Positions 1 through 14,800 of a DNA stretch of 64,000 nt are shown here, in pieces (position 1 is the first letter of the stretch; each line of letters opens with the position of its first letter). Location: the NCBI GenBank assembly GCA_013397695.1, contig VYZI01000005.1, positions 7,718,714-7,782,713 of the forward strand, written 5' to 3'. Origin of the DNA: Centropus unirufus (taxonomy: Eukaryota > Chordata > Aves > Cuculiformes > Centropidae). The translations under genes and the position numbers were made by a program. A model generated the notes under the pieces. That model was not told the DNA's origin. It did no database searches and was given only the letters and a program-made list of their open reading frames with translations.

Positions 1-3000
1 AGGAGAGGTGGAGAGGTTCATGAAAAATATTTTGATGCTTCAGATAAATCTGTACACATACCCACGTGTGCAATGTAGCAGCAGCAGAACTGTGTAATGC
101 ATGTTGTATGTTATTACAAATGCTTATAGCACTTAAATCAAAATTCCAGACAACATCTAAACACAGTCCTTAGTCGTTTACAGCTTACATCAATAAATGT
201 TGTGTGAGCTGTGGGTATATAAGCTTCAGCATGGTAGTTTATTCCGTTTCTCCAAACTACACATTGATATGATATGCCGAATCAGCAATATCAGGTTTCA
301 ATTTTTTAAGTAATGCTCACACAGTTAACTAGAAGTGTTAAATATGAGTCATCTTGAATAAAAAAATTCTTATAATTGTCTACATTATGACTGAGAGAAA
401 TCACAGAAGAGTAATCAGGCAGTAGAAGAAAAGAAAAACCTCCCACAGAAAGTTTACAACATGCCAATGTGCTTAATATCTGGAAATGTTAAGGATGACG
501 CATTTGTATTTGTATATACTGAACAGTAGAAAAGATAATGGCATCTTTGACCTTAGCAATTCATATATTAACATTTATGTTTTGATATGTTATGTGTATT
601 GAAAATTGTTTAAAAGAATTTAAATAGATTTATTTCTCCTTTTTCTTATTTCACTAACTGCAATCAGGAAGATGTTTTTAATTGTGTAATCCCATATCAA
701 ACCAAAGTACTTAGTTATACATCCTGCTTTACTGTACATCTGAGCTCTGGGACTTTCCTGTCAAAATGCATTCCCTGATTTATCTTCTGTCTAAAGTATT
801 TCTTACATTATGCCTATGTGGTGCAGTCTTTGATATTCCCTGTGACATCATGACACAGCTGTGTTACATTGTGTTTAAGCAGTACTAAACCTTTAAACTT
901 TAAACGAATATTTTTCTTCTTGGAGGTATAAATAGAATATGTAATAAGCATCTGTGGGATATGCAATTAATGTCACTTGTGAGAAAAGACCTTCATGATG
1001 CACTTGGGTTTTGGCACTCTTAAATTATGAGCTCTTTACTATGCTCATGGGGTAAATTCCATATCCCCTAGATGCTTATTATGTATCTTCCATCTCCCTT
1101 AATTCCTATTAGCTGGATTAGTAGTTGTTGTGATGTTGAGGTTAGTGGTAATTTAACTGAGGTGGTTCTTGGTGATCAATATATAAACTTCAAAAGTTTA
1201 GTAATTTTTATTTTCTAGGAATTCCACTGTGTATAGCCCTAACAATTTACATTAAATGCTAGCTGGATATACCAAAAGCTTTGATCAGCCATGCACACTG
1301 GTGTATCCATTACCGACATTTCAGAAAACAAGCAAATATATAAAAGCAAAATATCTCAGTAGCAAAGAATAAGCTGAATTACAAGGGTTTGGGGTGTCTA
1401 AGACAGCATTATTTCCTCTAGCATCCTGAAACATTAAAAAAAAACCCTATTTGTGTAGAGAATAAATATTTTGTTGTTAAATGACAACATTATTAATGTT
1501 CTAGTCACAGTCATTATCTGGAGAGTTTGTCAAACTGGTACAGAATGGCCTAGATTAGTTATCAACTCAGGAGCAAATAAGATTTTTAAAAGACTCAATA
1601 AAGTCCAGTGATTAATTGTTATATATTCTGATTCATGCCTATCCCATTTTATCTAATTTAATAAAAGTCTAAAATGATGATTAATCCTTTCACACCAGCA
1701 GTTGCTGGTACATCCATTACATGTCCAATCTGAATTCCTCTGCCAAGGAGTTAACTACTATTTTGAACTTGGTGTGAAAAATATCATTATAAATTTCATT
1801 AACCTGATCATCAAATTTAAAAAAGTCAACTCGTAAAATCCATTACTACATATCATGCATCGAAGATTAAAAACTGGTCCTCAGTGGGCAGAAATAGTCA
1901 GGATTTAATTCCCACAGCATATGTTTAAAGTGCTCATATGACATTATTGTATCTGTAATTATCAGAATTTTATGTTTATTAACCCAAGTGAATTAAGAAT
2001 CTTGTTTTGAGTAAAATTTAGCATGCATGTTAAATTGACCATTAATTCAGAGCATATCAATGTATACGTATCTGCGAGAAATGCAAAGATATTTGTTTAA
2101 CATATTGTAATAATTCTAGCATTTAGATTTTTGTCTCCCTTTAATTTTTCCTTCTCGGATGAAATAATTTAGTTTTTCAGCGCTTCCAGTTGGCTATCTT
2201 TGTGTGAATCCCCATGGGTGACATTGATTTAAATCTTCCTTCAAGCAGTCCTTCTGGGGCAAACTTTAAGTGTTTCATGTTTGCACTATATCTCGACTAT
2301 AACGAAGTCTTCATCTTCAATAAGGAGTTTTTCCAACTGTAACATCATTTATTCCTCCCTGCTTCTTGGCCCATCCGTAGTTAGATCCAAGAGGGACACC
2401 GCTCTACACTGTACACTGAGTGTGCATCAGCATAGAAACCGGCACAAATACTCACAGCAGGGAGGGATTCAGGATGTGGTTACTGCTTATTCTTACGAGG
2501 ATTGCTCAAGACGCAAATTCAGTAAATGCGTGAAAAATACAAAGCCCTCCTTTTCCTACTCCATTTGGATACCCAGGATTTTAACCCGTGGAACCTGGGC
2601 TGGGCTCTCCCAGCCCTGCCCCCCACATGGCGTTGCCAGTGGTTTCCTAGGAAATTGCGGCATTGAATGTGGCATTAGAGGAACCCAACCCACATGGCAG
2701 TGCCTGCTGCTTGCTGGTCGTTTGGGTTGTAAACTGCTCCTAAATGTTGCAAATGTTTTAAGGAGTGTGTATAAGACACCAAAGCAAAAAAAAATAAAAA
2801 AAAAAAAAGAGAAAACAGTTGGGAAAGTCAGCCTCTCCTCACTAAAAAATGGATCATTTTTCACTCACGGTTGCAAAGTGAAGTCCCTTGGCTGGTGCCA
2901 GACAGAGAGATAAAAATCACCTGGTTTGAGAAAATACAAACCGTGGGGTTTTTACCAAACCAACACCACCATTATTTTATTTTTTGTTATTATTTTTTAT

Positions 3001-3696
3001 TGCAACAAACCTGAAACTGCCCTTCCCTCCCTCCCGAAAGGGCTTTTTGACTGCAGGATCCACATGGGCTGCAGGCGTAAAATGGAGACATAACAGGTGC
3101 CGGATGGCGGTGCTCCTGTGAGCAGCCGACTGTGGCTTCTGCCTTCTGCACTTGGCACAGCCGTACGCTGAGGTGTTTTGGCCTAGCACAACTATTATTC
3201 TGTGCTGCGGGAAGCTGCATGGCTTCAATGCTTGGAGGAGTTGCGCCTGACACGTTCCTCCATGCCCTGCCCTAATGGCTCTGCCCGTTTCCCTTGGCCC
3301 TGCTCAGATCTTCTGCAGAAAGAAAGTGGTGAAGTTAGTGAATGTTAAATGCCCTGATTTACCCACATTTTCCTTGCCCGGTGAAACATGCTTTCTCCTT
3401 CCATTTGCAGACAAGTAGCACCATTTCAAGCGCTCGTTGTGGCAGTGTGGAAGGGTTTCAGAACAACAGGGGGACTCATCAGAGATGTGTCACATACTCA
3501 CATATGGGCATCCTTGCCCTTGAGAACCTTGTTTATCATATTGTCTTTGATCTATTTTTGATGCATTTTTAACCTAAGTTATCTTTTGATCTATTAAATG
3601 CTGGTCTTGGAGCAGCTTTTTTCTTCTAACAAATGATTTAAATAGTCTGTCTGCAGTACTTTGCTTAAAGTCCTCAGTAGAAAACACGTTTATGTT

Positions 3697-3753
3697 TGGA
3701 CTCAATGATCTTAAAAGTCTTTTCTAATCAAAATGATTCTATGATTCTGTGAT
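3697..3753 (+). repeat. CR1 LINE 3' terminal fragment
   Basis: The sequence ggactcaatgatcttaaaag, then tcttttctaatcaaaatg and the tail matches the recalled CR1 3' end. It finishes with the diagnostic 8-bp repeat ATGATTCT (copies at 3733-3740 and 3741-3748). Only about 57 bp are recognisable; upstream sequence may be decayed CR1 but I cannot follow it. Confidence 0.7.
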
Positions 3754-6700
3754 AATTCTCAATAGAAGTTGCAGGTGAATGTATGTGATGCAGTATCGTC
3801 TCCCAGATATTCAACTCTATGCTTCTTGGGCTGGAATATAACCCAGCCATATTCCATACAGTCCTATAAAATTCTGCAACTTGTCTCAGTTCTTGAGCAT
3901 TATAGAGAATTATTTTCTAAAATTTGTACAGAAGTTAATATTAATTATCTAGTCTGGGAAAATAGATGGGCAATGCTACATGTCCCTAAGAAAGATTCAA
4001 GAAGTTAAGGTTACTGATAATGACGCCCTTTTTGTCAGTTTGCTTGGTTTTTGCTTTGTTTTTACATTTCAGCAGTTCCTGTGCTATTAGAAAAATCTCA
4101 GATATCATTAGTTGGCTTTTGGTGTGTGTCTATTCCTGAAAAAATTGCAGTATTTTCTCTTAAAATGCTTTCAGTAAGTGCCATTCAGGCAGAGGTAACT
4201 TTGGCTTGGCTGCTGAATCACCTCACAAGAGAAGTCATCTGTAATAGTGTGTTTCACTGGTATATCTGAATCTACAAAGTGCCCTGCCATTTATTTTTTT
4301 CTTGCCTCTCAAAACCTGTTAACTGTTACATGATTTTCATAATTGCCACAGGAACGAAGAGAATGTGGTAAGTATGTGGTTAGTAAGGGGTGTTAAGGTT
4401 TGGGGCAGGAAGGGGGGGCAGAATGTGGTAGAGAGCAGATGGAGAGACCAGACACAAGACCTCACTGCTTGAATTACTGAACCTGGAGGAAATAAGATGT
4501 GTTTGCGTTGTAGTTCAGTCATTAAATAATGCACAAGAGTTTATCTGACGTGGCCAGTCGCAGCACTTACCTGGTAGTCAAAGGATGACTAAACATGTGT
4601 AAACCTAAACATAGGTAAAATAAGTAAATACAGTGTAGCCTTAAGCATGGAGTTTCTCTTTCTTTGTGTGTTTGTAGGTGTGGATAAAGTCTTACAAATG
4701 CAGAACCTATTAAACCCCAAATTGTTTAGCTAACTCCAAAGTAACAGACTGGTAAAAAAAAAGATCCAGTTTAACTGATTTCGGTATGGCTAAGGGGGAA
4801 AGAAGGTTCTTATTTTTTTCCTGTTTCCTCTAGTTATAAAAATTACAGTGATTACACATCATAAAGCCTATCTGTAATAAAACGCATCAGCTGGCCAAGG
4901 TTTTCATCACTCACTCAATAATCCATTAATACAGCAACGCTGCCCAGGCATCTTTATAATACCAACTCGGAGGTAATTTTAATCAGCTAGACCAGCTGGT
5001 ATTTAACAGCAGCTGCTGGAGACGCCACAAATATACTCAATAGCTGACATCTTTATTTGCAGTTTTTCAAGGGGAGAAGAGATCCTCCTGTGGTTACTTA
5101 TATTAAGCTTTTTTTATTTTTTATAAGTATTGCTACTGGAGAGTAATACCTGAATGAGAGAGGAAATAGAGTTAATACAAAAAAAAATATGTATATATGC
5201 TAGGAATCAAAGGGCTTTTTCATGAAGTCCTCTTCATAAATGAAGAAAAAAAATAAATAAAGCATAGATGCTGGCTTTGTTGGAGTTTAGAACCTTTTCC
5301 TGGTACATTTACACTAATCTCAGACATGGCTTGCAGCATAAAATGTACTCTGCAGTGCTGCATTGCCCTGTCTTACGGAAGCTTTTCTGTCTCTCCATGA
5401 TATAAATATGTGATAAATGGTGCTCTTGGTAGAAAAAAAAGTGATGCTTGCTCACATGTGTTCAATTTTAACTGGTGTGTACTTCTTTTGTCCTCAGTTT
5501 TGGCTTAGAGCATCTGCATGCAGGATTTTATATGTATATATCTATGCTTCAAGACAAGGTGTTTGTGTATAAATAATACACAGTATGTTTAGTTGTACTT
5601 CTCATCTCTTATAAGGCTAGAGATGAATTCAGCAACTGAATAATGTGCAGCTCTCTGCAGCACTAAATGTAGAATACTATTTCACATTGGGTTGGGGGGA
5701 ACAAGCAGAGGCAATGTGAAGTTAACAGTCACAAACACATTATAAATAAAAATTTAATTACACTTGGGGGAGCTTGGCTTACAAAGCTCACAAATCCATA
5801 ATGGAGCATGCTAGTAATAAAGGCCTGATCTGTTTGTTAAACTCCAGTATTCCTGTCCTTCTGTATCTCTTTTATATAAAACTTCAGTTTCTGCATTGAT
5901 TACCAATTGCAAAAAAGACTGACTTCACTGGTAAACAGGTTTTTTCTGTCAGATACCAAATGCTGTATTTCTTTATTAAGAAAATAGTTATGACTCTTAG
6001 GTAGGGCAGGGGAGGTGCCATAAGAAGTGTAAGTATATCTATTTTTGTTGGCTATTTATAATATGTCATCGTGGATGAGATCTGTGTTTAATATGAACTT
6101 GTCTTGCTGGAGATAGGTTTGTTAATATATTAATAAATTCCTAGGTAGCAGCTTCTATGTAATAAAGATTTCAAAAGATGCTGCTAATAGTTTAAATGGT
6201 TATGAACAAGGAAGAAAATACAGTATTATTAAACTTGTTAGAGGAGTAAGTGTTCCTAGGACACTAATGGTGAAAAGTAGTACATCGTTTAATATTCTTT
6301 CTTTCTTTTCAATTCAGAATCAATTACGTGAAAGAAGTTGATGGTGTAAAGGAACAAACTTGAATACGCAGATATAAGCCCTTAAACATATTTGGAGCTA
6401 TAGCAGTCATTTGCAGGGACTTATTTGTTAGTATTGGTGAGCTACCTCTCTGTTGTCAAATACAGATCTGTCTGAGATTTTGATTGACTACTTCAAATTA
6501 AAATCCAGTGACAGAATGGATTACTGAGGTTGCAATTTGACTAAAAAATCCTTAGCAAGCATGTTTTGTCTTATTTCTTATGAAAACAGTCTGCTGAAGT
6601 TTGTTCAGTGTGTTTGACAACAGACAGTTTGATATATTGCTGGGCACAGCAGTAGGTTGGACTTGAGTGGTATTAGCTTTCACTGTTTTGATTAATGGTA

Positions 6701-7334
6701 ATTGTTTCGATGAAAAGGCATGTTTTACGTACAACTCATAGTTCTGGAAACAGAAGTCAACTTGCAAGATCTGTAATTACTGTTCTGAGTTAGCACATAA
6801 AAAAAGCTTGGAGAACATGCAGGCAAATCACAGTTGGGTTTTTTTTTGTATGTCTGTTTATTTTGTATGGGATCGCATTTTGCGTTTGGTAGCTTTTATA
6901 CGCTGCTCCTTGTCTAAGGAAATAAATCTTAGGGTTTATCTCCTGAATGCTGCAATGAGCTTTAAGATACACGTCTGAATTTCACGTTGTAGTTTCAATC
7001 TTAGAATGGTGAAAATTTTTTTGTGTTTTCAGTTATCAACAGCAACAAAAGGTCAACTTGGAGACTTCCATGTCTCCTCATATCCCCACACAATCCTGAA
7101 AGGAAGGAAAAGATATCTGTTCATCTTTAAAGTTTCTTTTCTGGGGCTAGAAAAACACTGTCTACTCCCACTCTCAGAATGTATTTTCTTGTTTTCCTAA
7201 GGCACTTTTTTTTTGTAAGTAAATATTTTATTTTCAGTGTATCATCAGGAAAAGGGAAATAGCTGATTATTTTTGTATTTAGGTAAATAAAAGATCGCAA
7301 TGATGTGTTTAGATGTAAGCCAATACTAGCATAG

Positions 7335-7395
7335 TAAAATATGTCAACTATTATTACTAATACCATCTTTCATTTATATAGTGCTTTCATCCTAA
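7335..7395 (-). repeat. Possible ancient amniote LINE/SINE 3' tail
   Basis: Read on the minus strand, this is aggatgaaagcactatataa, then atgaaagatg and a run rich in TATTA/AATAATAG. This resembles the shared tail of old L2/L3/AmnSINE-type retroposons (..GATGAAAGGCGCTATATAAATG..TATTATTATT). Only the tail is visible. A similar half-tail, gaaagtgctatacaaatg, occurs at about 27696-27714 on the plus strand. The call is from recalled consensus and is tentative. Confidence 0.35.
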
Positions 7396-10300
7396 AAGAT
7401 TCTGGTTTCTAGAAAATGTAGATTTAAGCCAAAAACACAATTAAATATATATCTCCTTGTCCCTGCATGTTAGCTTCGAAGTATTGTTTGTCAGTTTAAC
7501 AGACAGTACCAAAATATCTTTCTTCTGCTTTGCAGATGCAAAAATGTACCATGAAATGAATACGCTGAAAGTACTGTTAAACTATCTCCAGAAGAAGAGA
7601 AAATTGGTTTTATAGGTTCCTCATTTTATGACATGCTTTCTTCTCAGATTTTAATATTTTGCAACGCATTCTGAAAGAAGAAATGAATAGATAGTGGTTT
7701 TCTATATCTGAAACATGTAGGGGCATCACAACCTACCTGAATTGTTCCCTAGACAGTATTAAAAAGAAAGCAGTAATATCTAAATTGTAGAGGGAGGCAA
7801 CTAGATTTCTAAGTGTGGTGCCAATGTTTGTAGTCAACAATGAGACATAAAAAAAATTGTAGCCCATGTTGATAACAGCGGGGTTAGAGGCTTGTATTAT
7901 TAGAGCTTGCCTAAAAGTATTAACACACAACTCATGTATAGCCGTTATATAAGCTATGTTCTATTATACATTTTGGGGGGAAATAAAAATCTGTAAAGCA
8001 TGAAATTGTGATGTTACAAAACGATTATTTCTAAAAGTGAATTATCTCGTCTCATAGTAGTACTAGCTTGGATTGCTATGTTAGATGTCAGGTGGCTTAT
8101 TTCTGAGCAAAATACAAATTAATAAGTGTATGTTTTAATACTCACCTAAACCAGTGACAAGAAAATAAATACTAGTTTTTATTTACCTTGCAGTTAAGAA
8201 CCATGTGTCATTGTGGCATCTTTTATTGAAAGGAACTTTATTTAAGTAGCATAAACTTGTTGGATGGGCTTCAATTAAATGATGATTTGTTAATGCAAAT
8301 GTGTAGCGAATGACTGGTAGTACATCTGTCTCTTCATCCATAGGCCATTACTGTGCAGCATTAGCACATGATTGTAAAAAACTGGAAATCATTATATGCA
8401 GGTAGTACATATTCAATCAATTCTGACCTTATGTCTCCGACGAATAAAAAAAAAGTATGCAATGTAAATGATATTGAATCTGAACAAAAAAAAAGAGGAG
8501 AGAATCTTTGAATATCTGCAATTCAAGCTGTTAGATGATGTGAGGTGATTGCTGTTTGGGATTGATTGTTATTGGTGGCCCCAGTGGGGAACAGCCAGCA
8601 CATTAATCCTCTCTCACTCCTCCCTCACGCTCCTCCAATCCAAATAGTATTTTTGTTTATATTAGGGAATAAATACTGTTCTGTTTATTTTAAAATTCAC
8701 CTCTTTTTTTTTTTCACACCTCCCTTTTGGAAATGGAAAGGAAAAAGCTCTGTATTGATGACCAATGTTAGCCAGTTAAGCAGGCAGTGACAATTAATAC
8801 AACAAAAAATCGTACAATTAGCTTCAGCTCTATAAGTGTCTAATGAGCCATTTGTCAGTCTTTTGGTGAAATAAACTACTCTATCTTAATTCTCCACTCT
8901 TGCAGCAAATAAATAGAAGTTATGAAACACCCAGGCACCAATAAAATCTAATATATTTTGCAGGGCATGGCAGAACTCCTTACATATCTAAAATGAGCGT
9001 GTTATTTACAAACGACTTGTGATACTAATATAAAAAAGGATTTCAATGTTAACTGCTTTCGATCTGCAGTAGATATGTTTTCTTACTGATTTGTTTCATC
9101 ATTTAAACGTATAATTACTCCGAAAGGCATGGGAGTTAAAATGACTTGCTGACGTGCTTAACCTATGAAGCCAAAACAAACCTCAGAGAGGACCCTGAGA
9201 AAGGGTGGGGATCAGCAGTCTGCAGCCAAAACCACCACCAGTGGTGAGAAAGGCAACAAACATGTCTCCAGTTGGAGCACATCCTTGCTGCTCTTCCCTC
9301 CCTGACCCTCTGACCTTGTTAGCGGTATGACCACCTTTTCACCAAACCACCACGGGGGCAGTTGCTGTTCAGGTGCTGTGATTGGTGTTGATGGAGGTGG
9401 AGCCAGTGCACATGGGATGGTAGAAGCTCCTCATCTGGGCTCTGATGACCTGTCTGTGGTTGCCTCCAGAGCTCCTAGTGCCCTGCCAGACCTTGCCAGA
9501 CATGGGGAGGGGAAGTGGTGGGACATCTGGTCTGAGTGACCTCAGGAAGACTTTCTGCAGAACCTTTTATTGTGCAGACCAAGGCTATTCGGCTTTCCTT
9601 CCCCATTCATGTAGAATCTTTATAGCATAAACTGGTGAAAATTATTTCAGATCACCCAAGTTCTTCCACACTCATCATTTTAACAATAATTTGAACTTGA
9701 CTCTGGTTCTATTGTGTGATGTCTTTCTGGCCATCTGTCTTCCAAGGCTGCTTTTAAAGCTGCTAGTAACTTCGTATTTTTTTAAAAAGACAGAACGAGG
9801 AGACAGAACAGAGCGTGATATGTGGTCAGAGCCAAGTTGCGAGGTCTCGGAGAGGAAGAGAATATTCCAAATGGCAGAAGCCATAGAAAAGGTGATTCTT
9901 ACTGAAGAGACAAGGGTAGAGGGATGCGATATCTTCTGGTAGGTGAATATATGAGGAAAAACTGGGGAGGGAGAATTAGTGTGAATGGGGAAGTCATTAC
10001 CTTCACTGAATTAGGCTTCAAGAAAGCTGGAGATTATTTTGACAGGTTGTAATGTATGCTTAGACGAGTGCCCAGCCAGTTCCATTGCTTTCAGGTGGAG
10101 AGGGAAAGCACGTTTGGACATATAGAAAACTGACTTGGGAAATCTATACAGTGGGTTTCAAATCCGCATGGTGTTTTGTTATAACAGTGGTTTCAAGCAG
10201 TTAGTTCTTTATACTCAGCCCCTTTTACAAAGACAATAAGCCAGATTCAGACAAATATTGAACAAAAAGGATCATGACTAAAGAAAAGTAATCCCAGAGA

Positions 10301-11654
10301 ACTGTGACCAGTTTCCGTTCAGGCGGACACTAAATTGGTAGTAGGTAAACTTCTATATAAAGCTGGCGCAAACTATTTAAGAATTTGCTGTGTATGTGGG
10401 AAGTCATCATTTCTGGGGATCAGATGAGATAATGGAATAGGTTATTTTACAACAGGAGTGGAAGTGCCCTTGGGTAAAAGAAAAGGTTTTAAGTTGTGGT
10501 TTAGAGAGGATATTTAATAGATCTTTTGTATCCCCACCCAGTTTTGAGATAAAGAAGTTTATTTTGATCATACTCAGGTGAAAAAAGTTAAATCCTAACT
10601 TTGTGCTTTTTGCTGTTTTTATTCATACTGTCTTGAAGAACGTCAGGGCAGTGGCTTCTAGTTTCCTCATGGGAAAACGCACATTATGAAAAAAATATTT
10701 CGATTGTAATGCTTGCGTTAGTGAGATTCTTGTGAGTGGTCCATGTTCAAAAGTGAATTATCAGTCTATGGTCTAATGTGTTTGCTTGGCAACCAGGTTT
10801 TAGGGCGGCTGTGCTCACACAGAAAGTGTATTCAAGTTCTTTTTCCCTTTACTTTTCAGTTGTCCTTTGAGGGCAGTATCTTCAGTGTGGTCCTTCAATC
10901 TTGCAAGAATGTAGTAAATCCTCCTGAGCTACACAGATGTGTTAAGGATAACGTACTTACTGTAGTGAGGTTTCCTTTAAAATTTTCTGTTACAAAATGC
11001 TATGCTTTTGCTAATTCCTTCAGTATATAGTTTAATGTTGTAATATTTGCAAATGGCAACTGGAAAGATTTTTAATTTTGCCTGCTATACATGTTATAAT
11101 ATTTGCCATAGCAAATAAAGTAAGTGAGGTCAAAATTCAACTTCTGAAACAAACATTTCTTTTTACTGCTTCTTCACTCAAAGTCATCTCCTTAGGACAC
11201 TCTTGTTCTTAACCCAAACTTTAATGGAAAGTTTAAACTAGCATTATTATATTCTAGAAGTATTTTATTTTGGTATTTGTGTAAAACTCAAATTCTACTA
11301 ACTCTCAGTCCCTGAATAGACTCCAATAAGGACTGGCCACATTACTCTTTTGAGGATTTTTTTACAGCTTTGCTGCATTTAAAAAGCTAAGTGTGGAGTA
11401 TTCTGTGAAATTTTTACAGAGGCTTAAAAGTGCAAAAACAGTTTTCCCTCTAAATATAGTTTTATAGTTTAAATTGTCACTAGGTGAAAATATTAGTAAT
11501 GTGTGTCCACCTAGCCAGATAAGGCATAACTGGTAAAATAGAGGTGGATAAAGGGAACTGATTTATTCACCTCCCCCAAAAGTTTGATAACAGCATGAAA
11601 GTGAGCCACAACATCGAGGAGCCACCAAACTGATGAGCTGTGTAAAAGACAAAT

Positions 11655-11890
11655 GCTACCAGACCACCTTAGTTTCTAGAAGAGGTGGGAAAGTGTTGGT
11701 GCCATTGTACAGGTAGTAATAAGATCTCATCTGAAATGCCAGATACATTTCTGGTTAACTATTCAAGAAAGAGTGACCCAAATTCCTAAATTATAGCTAC
11801 TAGCATCTAGCTTCCCATTATCGTTTTTCAAGACCTTAAGAGAGTTTAACTTGTATAGCCAAGTGAAACAGAAGGGGAGAGGTCTTTAGA
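11655..11890 (+). repeat. Degraded CR1-like LINE fragment (end of ORF2)
   Basis: Segments such as taataagatctcatctgaaa..ttctggtt resemble the CR1 stretch encoding ..VRPHLEYC.QFW, and agagtttaacttgtatagcc..agaaggggagagg resembles the CR1 stretch encoding ..ELGLFSLEKRRLRG. Both appear in the right order and spacing on the plus strand. Divergence is high, so this would be an old insertion; boundaries are approximate. Confidence 0.45.
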
Positions 11891-14800
11891 TATGTGTCAC
11901 GGGATGAATATTGGGTATATAAGTGAGTGAGCGAAAGTTGGACAATGCTGTCAAAAGCAAGACGCTGCAAAATTACCTGAGATTGGCACATTGCTTATCA
12001 GAGGTTGTAAGGGGACTGCAAGTCTTGCTGTCTGTTACAGGACTCAGGTTCTGGAGCTGTGGGATGACAACAGTATGAAGAACAAGAAACATGGGTGCAA
12101 GATGAATCTTAATAAGCAGATCTGTAATCCGTTAACTCACAATCACGGGAAAATGAGATGGGGCTCTCTTTCGGTCTTAAAGATCCTCTGTGGATCTTCT
12201 AATCTGTCTCCTGACCACAGGATGTCCAATGTTAATCTAGACATAGAATTATCAATGGACAGTCTTATGAAAGGTTCTTAATGTATATTTTGCTGTAAAC
12301 GATAGCATTTGCTTGATGACAAGTCATTCTAAAAGATGAAAAACAATCTTCATTGGGTACTCATTGAATTTTCTCTTAACAGCATTATTGCTGGGGTTTT
12401 CCCCAGGAAAACTCCTCCAGCTGCATACTATTTCTTTGGGGAAAACTGCATTTTTTTCTACTCTAAATGATAATATTATGTTTATTATTTACACTTAATT
12501 CAGAAACAGACATTGTGTGAAGTTATTTTCAAGAATCCCCATAGTCTTTGGGAGCTTTTTGTGTTTTGCTTTCCGTAAGCAATGAAGTTATAAAGGGGTT
12601 ACAGGATCACACTGAATCTGTACTAAGGCATCTGCTGAAACTTTCTAGCAGAGCCTAATAAAGCCCTGCCCCATTTGTGACATACCAAATCACATTCTCC
12701 TTGCCTGGTCTGACAACCACAGCTCTTAAACAGCTGCTGGGGTAATTTGCATAAAGGAGATTGTAAATGTCTCATCAGAACGCATGCAGCGCAATCCACC
12801 CCAAAACCACTGCCTGAACACCAGGAAAAGAAGATTGTAGTCATAAAAATTGTGGCTCTCATGATTTTAGGTTATGGTCTCCACAGTCTTACAGCTTTTG
12901 CAAATACCAAGCTTTTGTTTTAAAAAAAGGAAACTTTCATTTACCGATACAGAACAATACAAACAGTTGCAGTGTTGCTCTCTTAACTCAGTCTAGCAGA
13001 AAATTGACTTCAGCAGCTAAGGTACATGCTGACCCCTCCTCAGTTCTTCACCCCAATGATTAGTGAGTTGATCCAATTGAAACCATTTAGAATAACATTA
13101 GTAAAACTAAATTGGTTTTATGGTGGTGAAAGGAAAACAAAGAAAATTAAAAATAAAATTAATGCAAGACAGAGGATTCAATAAAGAATGAAAAACACAG
13201 AAGTTAATACAATATGTTAATTGTCTGCATACATCTGCTATGTTTTATGATGCATATTTTATTTTAAATTAGTGTTAAAATTGTATAAATTTTGATAAAA
13301 ATCAGAACTAAAGGAGATGTACATGGAGAACTAGGATTTCACAATGTGACAGGAATAAAGAGTATGCATTTCCTCAGTTTTAGCTGTGTAACTTCAAATT
13401 TCTGCTTTGAAGCATCATTCTTCTTTGCCTTGAATGAATTACACTGGAACAGTTTGGCGTGGTAATGTAACTCAATGTTGTAACTATACGAAAGACAAGT
13501 CATTAAGCTCCACAAAGTTAGTGTCTATGTCAGTTAAAGCCACTACCAGCTCATTGATTCTATACTCTGCCGAATTTGTAGTGCAGATGGAGGCTTATTC
13601 GTGTGGTACCTCCTTGGTTAAAACACCTCCTTTGGCCTCAGTTCCTGGAAACATATGTCATGCTTGCAGCTACACCACTCTCAGTTGCATCATCATCAAT
13701 AAGAGCAAAATTGCTGGTAGTAATGGAACATATTGTTGTCATCTTCCTTCCACTCCAGTTTTTAATCATCTCGGGTGCATAAGTTTATTAGTACCCACGT
13801 CACCTATTTCCCTGCCATTAAGAGTTTACTTAGTATCTTGGTAAATCCGCACCCCGCATAATTAATAAGTTTGCATGTATCTGTGCAATGGCACAACTGA
13901 CAGCAATTTGTTCAATGCCTTTGAGTTTTAATACTCATAATCAATGCTCAGTTAAAAAGGATTTGTAGTCAAAGGTTATACTAGGGGCACAATCTAAAAA
14001 AAAATAAGTGAACCATTTTTCCCTCTATAAATTCCAACAGGCTTGCAAAAAGTTTATCAAATCACTTTAAAGGTTTGAGTTGCCCATTTATGTAGCAAGA
14101 TGTCTGCTTTTCAGACAATGATGGTAAATCAGTAGTTTCAGTGGAAATTCAGCATCGGTAGAGCTCCTGTCCACCTGAGACAATAAAAAGGTATTGTTAA
14201 AATAGATATATCATTAGACATGAAAAAGATTCGCTATCAGTACTTCAGGAAGTTTTCTGTGACACAGGGTGAAAAATGCATCTGTACTACAAGTACATAT
14301 ATCTTGGCTAGTATTGCTGACCAAATACAAGAAATATGTACCTGAAGGTATATGCTTCATTGACTTATACCAGTAACTAAAGAGTTCAGAGCGACATGGT
14401 TGGCTAATAACGTATCTGACAGGGTATGTAGCAGTAAAGCCTTTCATTAAAGCAGCTATTATGATTGAAAATATGCATAGGTTTTAACATAAATATTTTC
14501 TTCAACTCCAATGTATACCAAACAAACTGAAAACCAAAGTTTAAGTTATGTTTATTGTTCTGAGTTTAATTAGTAGTTTGTCAGCCAGTGAATCTGAAAA
14601 TATCTGATACCTGAGGAGTAGAAGTTTGTGAGTGGAGGAATCAAGTGGTAAGGTGGGTTTTTTACTAGGGATAGGAGAGAAGCAATTTACAGGATCTGAA
14701 ACATAAGACTGGGAGAAAGTGCACTGTTCCATGAAACACATGTCTTTGAGGTGTGTTTAATGTATTTATTATTTCCAAATTTGTTAGTACCTCCAAAATA

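Noticed and set aside
2281..2913. A 210-codon plus-strand open frame
   Set aside because: It has no recognisable domain, includes a long Lys stretch from an A-run (about 2786-2810), lacks splice context matching TBC1D5, and sits in intron. Likely chance.
13434..13844. A 136-codon plus-strand open frame
   Set aside because: No domain, no flanking splice-site logic in phase with TBC1D5, and ordinary intronic composition.
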